Assembly: GCF_008122525.1 (NCBI RefSeq)
Contig: NZ_VSRV01000001.1
Coordinates: 1,674,001 to 1,738,000 of the forward strand
Reading direction: 5' to 3'
DNA from: Marinomonas sp. IMCC 4694
Lineage (GTDB): Bacteria > Pseudomonadota > Gammaproteobacteria > Pseudomonadales > Marinomonadaceae
Length of the DNA stretch: 64,000 bases
How positions within the stretch are numbered: position 1 is the stretch's first letter; each line of letters opens with the position of its first letter. A program made the position numbers and the translations under genes. The notes beneath the pieces were generated by a model, which was given only the letters and a program-made list of their open reading frames with translations, had not been told where the DNA came from and did not search any database. Positions 60,175 to 64,000 of this stretch are shown piece by piece.

Positions 60175-60810
60175 TTACTTTTTCTTATTCTTATTCTTAC
60201 TGCTTTGTTTTTTCGGTTGAGCCTTTGGAAAAGGTCTCTTCTCTGGCTCAGAACGTAATACCAAGAATAAATCCGTGACGACTTCTGGTATTTGAGCAAT
60301 ACAAGACTGGGTCAGCTTTTCACTCGAGCGAATGTCAACCACTTCTTCATCATCGAACAAGTCTGACGCCACCATGATAGGCAATAATAATTCAGCGACG
60401 ACTTCTTCTTTTTCTGACTCAAACCAATGGCTCTCGGTCATAAAAACCCCTTCCATGAAGCCTGTCGCCCATTCCTGTAATTCACTTAACTCGTCTGGAG
60501 ACTGAGCCATTTCCAATTCACATGGCACCATAAAGCCGTCTTCAGACTCCAGCTCTTGTTGTATGTCGACATAGAGGCGAGATAAATACTGTAGGATCTG
60601 TTTTTCTTGCTTGCCATTAAGAAACTGTGGGGGCGCTTCAAAAATAACGGGTAACCATTGTTCTTCGGCTATTTGAACAGGACAAATAGACAATGCCGTC
60701 AGAAACCCATGCGCCATGACAAAGTTCTGACATTCCTCATGAACCTGATCCGACTCCAAAAAAATTTCTAACGTCTCTAACTCAAGATCATCAAGAGGTT
60801 GATGTGCCAT
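60175..60810 (-). CDS. UPF0149 (YecA/YgfB-like) family protein
   Basis: 211-residue helical protein of the UPF0149 family, of unknown biochemical function. Recognisable are the N-terminal ELETLEIFLESDQVHEECQNFVMAHGFLTALSICP (AHGFLTA is the family core), VPCELEMAQSPDELSELQEWATGFMEGVFM and the Trp-rich WFESEKEEVVAELLLPIMV. The SEC-C zinc motif that ends YecA proteins is missing; instead the tail is basic (KRPFPKAQPKKQSSKNKNKKK) and may contact RNA or ribosomes (inference). The gene is convergent with the PP2C gene (27-base gap) and divergent from the RecQ-like gene across 95 bases. Confidence 0.82.
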   Translation of the reverse strand: MAHQPLDDLELETLEIFLESDQVHEECQNFVMAHGFLTALSICPVQIAEEQWLPVIFEAPPQFLNGKQEKQILQYLSRLYVDIQQELESEDGFMVPCELEMAQSPDELSELQEWATGFMEGVFMTESHWFESEKEEVVAELLLPIMVASDLFDDEEVVDIRSSEKLTQSCIAQIPEVVTDLFLVLRSEPEKRPFPKAQPKKQSSKNKNKKK

Positions 60811-60905
60811 GTAAATGTTTCCCTAATGCAAATTAAGGTTCGATTCTAGCGAAAAGACAGTAAAAAATCGATGCACAAAAGCCTACGTTAAGAGATAATT
60901 CTAAA

Positions 60906-62672
60906 ATGAATAAAAAGCTGCACACTCTTGCCCGCTTGGGCTACTCAGAATTCCGACCCTTACAAGAAAAAGCGATTGATGCGCTATGTGCTGGTCAAGA
61001 TGTACTGCTTGCTGCGCCTACCGGCGGAGGTAAATCATTGGTATATCAAGCCGCCGGCCTTATAAGACAAGGCGTGGCGGTGGTTGTTAGTCCTTTGCTT
61101 TCACTCATGACGCAACAAGTGAATGAACTAAATGCTAAAGGCGTGCGCGCGCAGTTTTTAAACTCTACATTAAACCCTGGTGAGCAGGATGATTTAGTGT
61201 GGGCATTGCGACATCAACACATCGACTTATTGTATTTATCTCCTGAAAAGTTGGTTCAGCCTTCTGTCATCGGTTTTCTACACAATATGGATATCGCCTT
61301 GTTTGCGATCGATGAAGCTCATTGTATTTCGCAGTGGGGGGGCTTTTTTCGGCCAGAATACAGTCAGCTTGGTCAGCTCAAAGAAGCCTTTCCAAGCGTT
61401 CCTATTATCGCATTGACGGGAACCGTTGATAAGAGAACGGTTGAAACGATTCAGCAATCGTTGCACCTTAGCCACTGTCAGGTTTTACGCAGTAGCTTCG
61501 ATCGAACTAACATTAATATTCAAATTGCCCAAAAAAGAAAAGCAAAGCAGCAGATACTGTATTTTTTGCATCATGAAGTTCCAGGTAAAACCGGCATTAT
61601 TTATTGTCGTTCTCGAAAAAAAACAGAAGAGTTAACTGCATGGTTGTCTGATTTACAACTTCCAAGTTTATGTTACCACGCTGCTTTGTCTGACGAAGAG
61701 AAACGCAGAAACCATACCCTTTTTGTTGAACGGCAAGGTGCCATTATGGTCGCCACGACCGCGTACGGTATGGGCATTGATATTGCGCACGTCGGTTTTG
61801 TTATTCATGTTGATCTACCCAACAGCCCAGAGGCTTACTTTCAAGAAGTGGGACGAGCAGGTCGTGATGGGCAACCAGCGCATTCACTTTTGTTGTACGG
61901 CTTACAAGACATGCTACAAGCTCAGAAGCTGGTGGCGTCGCAACCCTTAGCCGTAGAACAAGAAACGCGCCACTTGAATAGCTTTTTTCGTATCTTAGAA
62001 AGTCGCGGCTGCCGACGTAAAAATTTATTATCGCATTTCGATGAAGACATTGCCCCGTGCCAATTCTGTGACCGATGCCTCTTTAGGCAAGCTGAACAAA
62101 ATATGACAACCGCGAGTCAAAAACTTTTGTCTCTTGTTTACCATACCAAGGGCATTCAGCCCTTCGCATTGTTGATTCAGATATTATTAGGAAAAAAAAC
62201 AAAAGCAGTGAGGGGAATCAATGCCGAATCATTGCCATTATTCGGTCAAGGCAAGGAGCTAAGTGAGACCCAATGGAAATCGGTTATTCGGCATTTGATA
62301 GCGTTTGATTACCTTAAAGTTGGCACATTTAGTGCATTTACTGTTGAGTTAACGGAAAAATCACGCGGTGTATTGCAAGGTAAAGTGCAGATTATTATTG
62401 CTAGTGAGCGCTACTACCCAACACTCAAGGTTGATCAATTGATAGAAAATAATGCACATTGGCACAAGGTGCTGGCTTGGAACTACGCGTTTGGCAAGCT
62501 AAATTTAAGTGAAACCCAACTTAGGCGTATTTGCCTGCATAAGCCAAAAACAATCGCATCATTAAGTCGTTTAACTGGGTTATCTAAAGAGGACATGGTG
62601 GATTATGCAGAGCCTCTACTAAACCTTATTCATGATGTGGATACTAAGGCGTCGTTCGGGGCATGTCTTTAA
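60906..62672 (+). CDS. RecQ-family ATP-dependent DNA helicase, variant
   Basis: 588-residue superfamily-2 DNA helicase. Motif 0 is LGYSEFRPLQEKAIDAL, motif I APTGGGKSLVYQ, Ia VVSPLLSLMTQQV, II FAIDEAHCISQWG, III ALTGTVDKRT, IV GIIYCRSRKKTEEL, V VATTAYGMGIDIAHV and VI QEVGRAGRDGQ. The RecQ zinc site is present (CRRKNL..CQFCDRC), followed by a winged-helix-like region. No HRDC domain is obvious. The aromatic-rich loop reads SQWGGFFRPEY where typical RecQ has SQWGHDFRPEY, so the His and Asp that couple DNA binding to ATP hydrolysis are replaced. It may be a RecQ paralogue rather than the main RecQ. It overlaps the SprT-like gene by up to 10 bases. Confidence 0.88.
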   Translation: MNKKLHTLARLGYSEFRPLQEKAIDALCAGQDVLLAAPTGGGKSLVYQAAGLIRQGVAVVVSPLLSLMTQQVNELNAKGVRAQFLNSTLNPGEQDDLVWALRHQHIDLLYLSPEKLVQPSVIGFLHNMDIALFAIDEAHCISQWGGFFRPEYSQLGQLKEAFPSVPIIALTGTVDKRTVETIQQSLHLSHCQVLRSSFDRTNINIQIAQKRKAKQQILYFLHHEVPGKTGIIYCRSRKKTEELTAWLSDLQLPSLCYHAALSDEEKRRNHTLFVERQGAIMVATTAYGMGIDIAHVGFVIHVDLPNSPEAYFQEVGRAGRDGQPAHSLLLYGLQDMLQAQKLVASQPLAVEQETRHLNSFFRILESRGCRRKNLLSHFDEDIAPCQFCDRCLFRQAEQNMTTASQKLLSLVYHTKGIQPFALLIQILLGKKTKAVRGINAESLPLFGQGKELSETQWKSVIRHLIAFDYLKVGTFSAFTVELTEKSRGVLQGKVQIIIASERYYPTLKVDQLIENNAHWHKVLAWNYAFGKLNLSETQLRRICLHKPKTIASLSRLTGLSKEDMVDYAEPLLNLIHDVDTKASFGACL

Positions 62673-63196
62673 TGGCGCAGACAAAGATTAACGAAGCCGA
62701 CAGTGACGCTTTGGCGTTAATTTATCAAAAAATGGAAGTATGCTTTCGTTGTGCGGACACCTTTTTCGGTCATAAGTTTGCTCTTGCTACTTGCAACTTC
62801 AAACTGAAAGGAAAAGCGGCTGGTATGGCGTACTTACAAAAAAATGAGCTTCGCTTTAATCGTTTTATGTATGAACAAACCCCAACTGTGTTTTTAAACA
62901 CGGTTATACCGCATGAAGTCGCACACCTTGTTGTGTTTCAAATTTACGGTCTTTCTGTAAAACCCCATGGAAAAGAGTGGCAGGCAGTGATGCTAAAAGT
63001 CTATGGCCTTAAACCTGATAGAACGCATACTTTTGAAGTGCCACCTCAAAAAAATGTATTTGGTTACCGATGCTCATGCAAAGAGCACCTTTTTTCGAAA
63101 CACCGTCACACTAAAGCCAAGAAAGGCGTTGAATACATGTGTAAAAATTGTCGCAGCAGTTTGCAATTTACAGGCTATACGCATTCAGAAAGATAG
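62663..63196 (+). CDS. SprT-family zinc metalloprotein
   Basis: 177-residue SprT/SprT-like protein related in fold to the Spartan protease domain. The metal motif HEVAHLVVFQIYG (HExxH) is followed by the third-ligand region KPHGKEWQAVMLKVYG. N-terminal FALATCNFKLKGKAAGMAYLQKNELRFNRFMYE is characteristic. The C-terminus has a zinc ribbon, YRCSCKEH..YMCKNCRSSLQF, with two CxC/CxxC knuckles. Bacterial SprT has no established substrate. The start is either ATG 62663 (10-base overlap with the helicase) or ATG 62672 (one-base overlap, TAATG); neither has a clear ribosome site. It is coupled to the RecQ-like gene. Confidence 0.9.
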   Translation: MSLMAQTKINEADSDALALIYQKMEVCFRCADTFFGHKFALATCNFKLKGKAAGMAYLQKNELRFNRFMYEQTPTVFLNTVIPHEVAHLVVFQIYGLSVKPHGKEWQAVMLKVYGLKPDRTHTFEVPPQKNVFGYRCSCKEHLFSKHRHTKAKKGVEYMCKNCRSSLQFTGYTHSER

Positions 63197-63301
63197 CGCC
63201 ATAAAAAGTTTTTTTGTGCACTTTTTTATTAGTCGCGGCATTTTTAATGCGATTTCTTTGCCCTTATAGTACTATGTTGTCGTTTTATTTATAGCGTATA
63301 T

Positions 63302-64000
63302 ATGATGGATTTATCTAACAACCCCAAAGAAAAACTGGAGCTTAACAAGCTCCAAAAACGCCTGCGAAGATTGACAGGCCAAGCCATTGCCGACTTCAAC
63401 ATGATTGAAGAGGGCGATAAGGTGATGGTGTGTTTATCGGGCGGCAAAGACTCTTATACTATGCTTGAAATTTTACGGAATTTACAAGCCAGTGCACCGA
63501 TTAGTTTTAGTATTGTTGCGGTGAACTTAGACCAGAAACAGCCCAGTTTTCCTGAGCATATTTTACCCGCTTATTTAAAACAAGCAGGGGTCGACTTCCA
63601 TATTTTAGAACGCGACACTTACAGTATCGTGAAAGAGATCGTTCCTGAAGGTAAAACCACTTGCGGGTTATGTTCTCGTCTTCGACGAGGGTCTCTGTAT
63701 GGCTTCGCTGAACAAATTGGCGCGACAAAAATTGCACTTGGCCATCATCGAGATGACATTTTAGAAACCTTGTTTTTGAATATGTTTTTTGGCGGTAAGT
63801 TGAAGTCAATGCCACCTAAATTATTAAGTGACGATGGTAAGCATATTGTGATTCGTCCGTTGGCATATTGCAAGGAACAAGACATTGAAGCTTTTGCTGT
63901 TATGAAAGACTACCCCATCATTCCATGTAATCTTTGTGGTTCTCAAGAAAACCTACAGCGACAAGTAGTAAAAGACATGCTGCAAAAATGGGAAAAAGAC
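63302..64000 (+). CDS. ttcA: tRNA 2-thiocytidine synthase TtcA (3' partial)
   Basis: ATP-dependent tRNA thiolase that makes 2-thiocytidine at position 32; the window holds the first 233 codons and cuts off perhaps the last 40-60. The PP-loop is VCLSGGKDSYTMLEILRNL (about residue 45). The CxxC iron-sulfur pair is in TTCGLCSRLRRG, with a further Cys in IPCNLCGSQENLQRQ. ALGHHRDDILETLFLNMFFGGKLKSMPPKL matches E. coli TtcA nearly throughout, as does the start NKLQKRLRRLTGQAIADFNMIEEGD. The start is ATG 63302 or the adjacent ATG 63305, with no strong ribosome site. The 105 bases upstream are A+T-rich and probably hold its promoter. Confidence 0.96.
   Translation, partial: MMDLSNNPKEKLELNKLQKRLRRLTGQAIADFNMIEEGDKVMVCLSGGKDSYTMLEILRNLQASAPISFSIVAVNLDQKQPSFPEHILPAYLKQAGVDFHILERDTYSIVKEIVPEGKTTCGLCSRLRRGSLYGFAEQIGATKIALGHHRDDILETLFLNMFFGGKLKSMPPKLLSDDGKHIVIRPLAYCKEQDIEAFAVMKDYPIIPCNLCGSQENLQRQVVKDMLQKWEKD

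Noticed and set aside
58333..64000. A nuclease gene completing a Wadjet-type defence system
   Set aside because: All ORFs after mksB are identified as other families (BolA, STAS, REC-PP2C, UPF0149, RecQ-like, SprT, TtcA); none looks like JetD.

Overview
The window reads as a chromosomal segment of a marine gammaproteobacterium, most likely an Oceanospirillales member such as Marinomonas. This is an inference from moderate-to-low G+C, gammaproteobacterial gene pairings (tesA/ybbA/ybbP, DNA polymerase II, CheV, TtcA, BolA, YciH, TruC) and protein similarity recalled from memory. No database search was possible.

Region 1 (1-650) is the 3' part of an ABC-transporter ATPase of the iron/cobalamin uptake type. 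Region 2 (about 872-33480) is accessory DNA. It starts with an IS3-family element (875-3553, flanked by GGG duplications) that has a second, frameshifted insertion sequence inside it (924-2350). Next comes a two-partner secretion locus: an 8203-residue filamentous-haemagglutinin-like exoprotein (tpsA, 3698-28309), its FhaC/ShlB-type outer-membrane transporter (tpsB) and an IalB-family periplasmic protein. The exoprotein gene holds an apparently exact 1938-bp tandem duplication, about 4.4 apparently exact copies of a 1317-bp MBG/YDG-type repeat, and three 252-bp repeats near its 3' end. The locus is closed by a duplicated 134-bp structured repeat, an intact IS5-family element and a P4-type tyrosine integrase.

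Region 3 (33682-40006, minus strand) holds housekeeping genes in several transcription units: a PhoD-like phosphatase with a hot-dog thioesterase, a GGDEF protein with a degenerate active site, YciH, and an overlapping tesA - 2-hydroxyacid dehydrogenase - truC operon. Region 4 (40033-52776) has ybbA-ybbP, polB, tatD (minus), cheV, a TSUP permease, hemH with an overlapping HAD hydrolase, a small secreted helical protein, a triple zinc-ribbon protein, yfcH (minus) and a short cbiX.

Region 5 (52874-58332) is a tightly packed mksF-mksE-mksB condensin operon, related to Wadjet JetABC but with no JetD/MksG nuclease gene in the window. Region 6 (58353-64000) has bolA, a STAS anti-sigma-antagonist with a response regulator-PP2C phosphatase (a partner-switching pair), a UPF0149 protein (minus), a RecQ-family helicase with an altered aromatic-rich loop, a SprT-type metalloprotein, and ttcA, cut by the window end.

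The most notable material is the giant repeat-built adhesin locus with its mobile-element borders, followed by the nuclease-less Mks operon and several enzymes with altered key motifs (GGDEF, RecQ, and Pol II with a repeat insertion). I found no tRNA, rRNA or CRISPR array.
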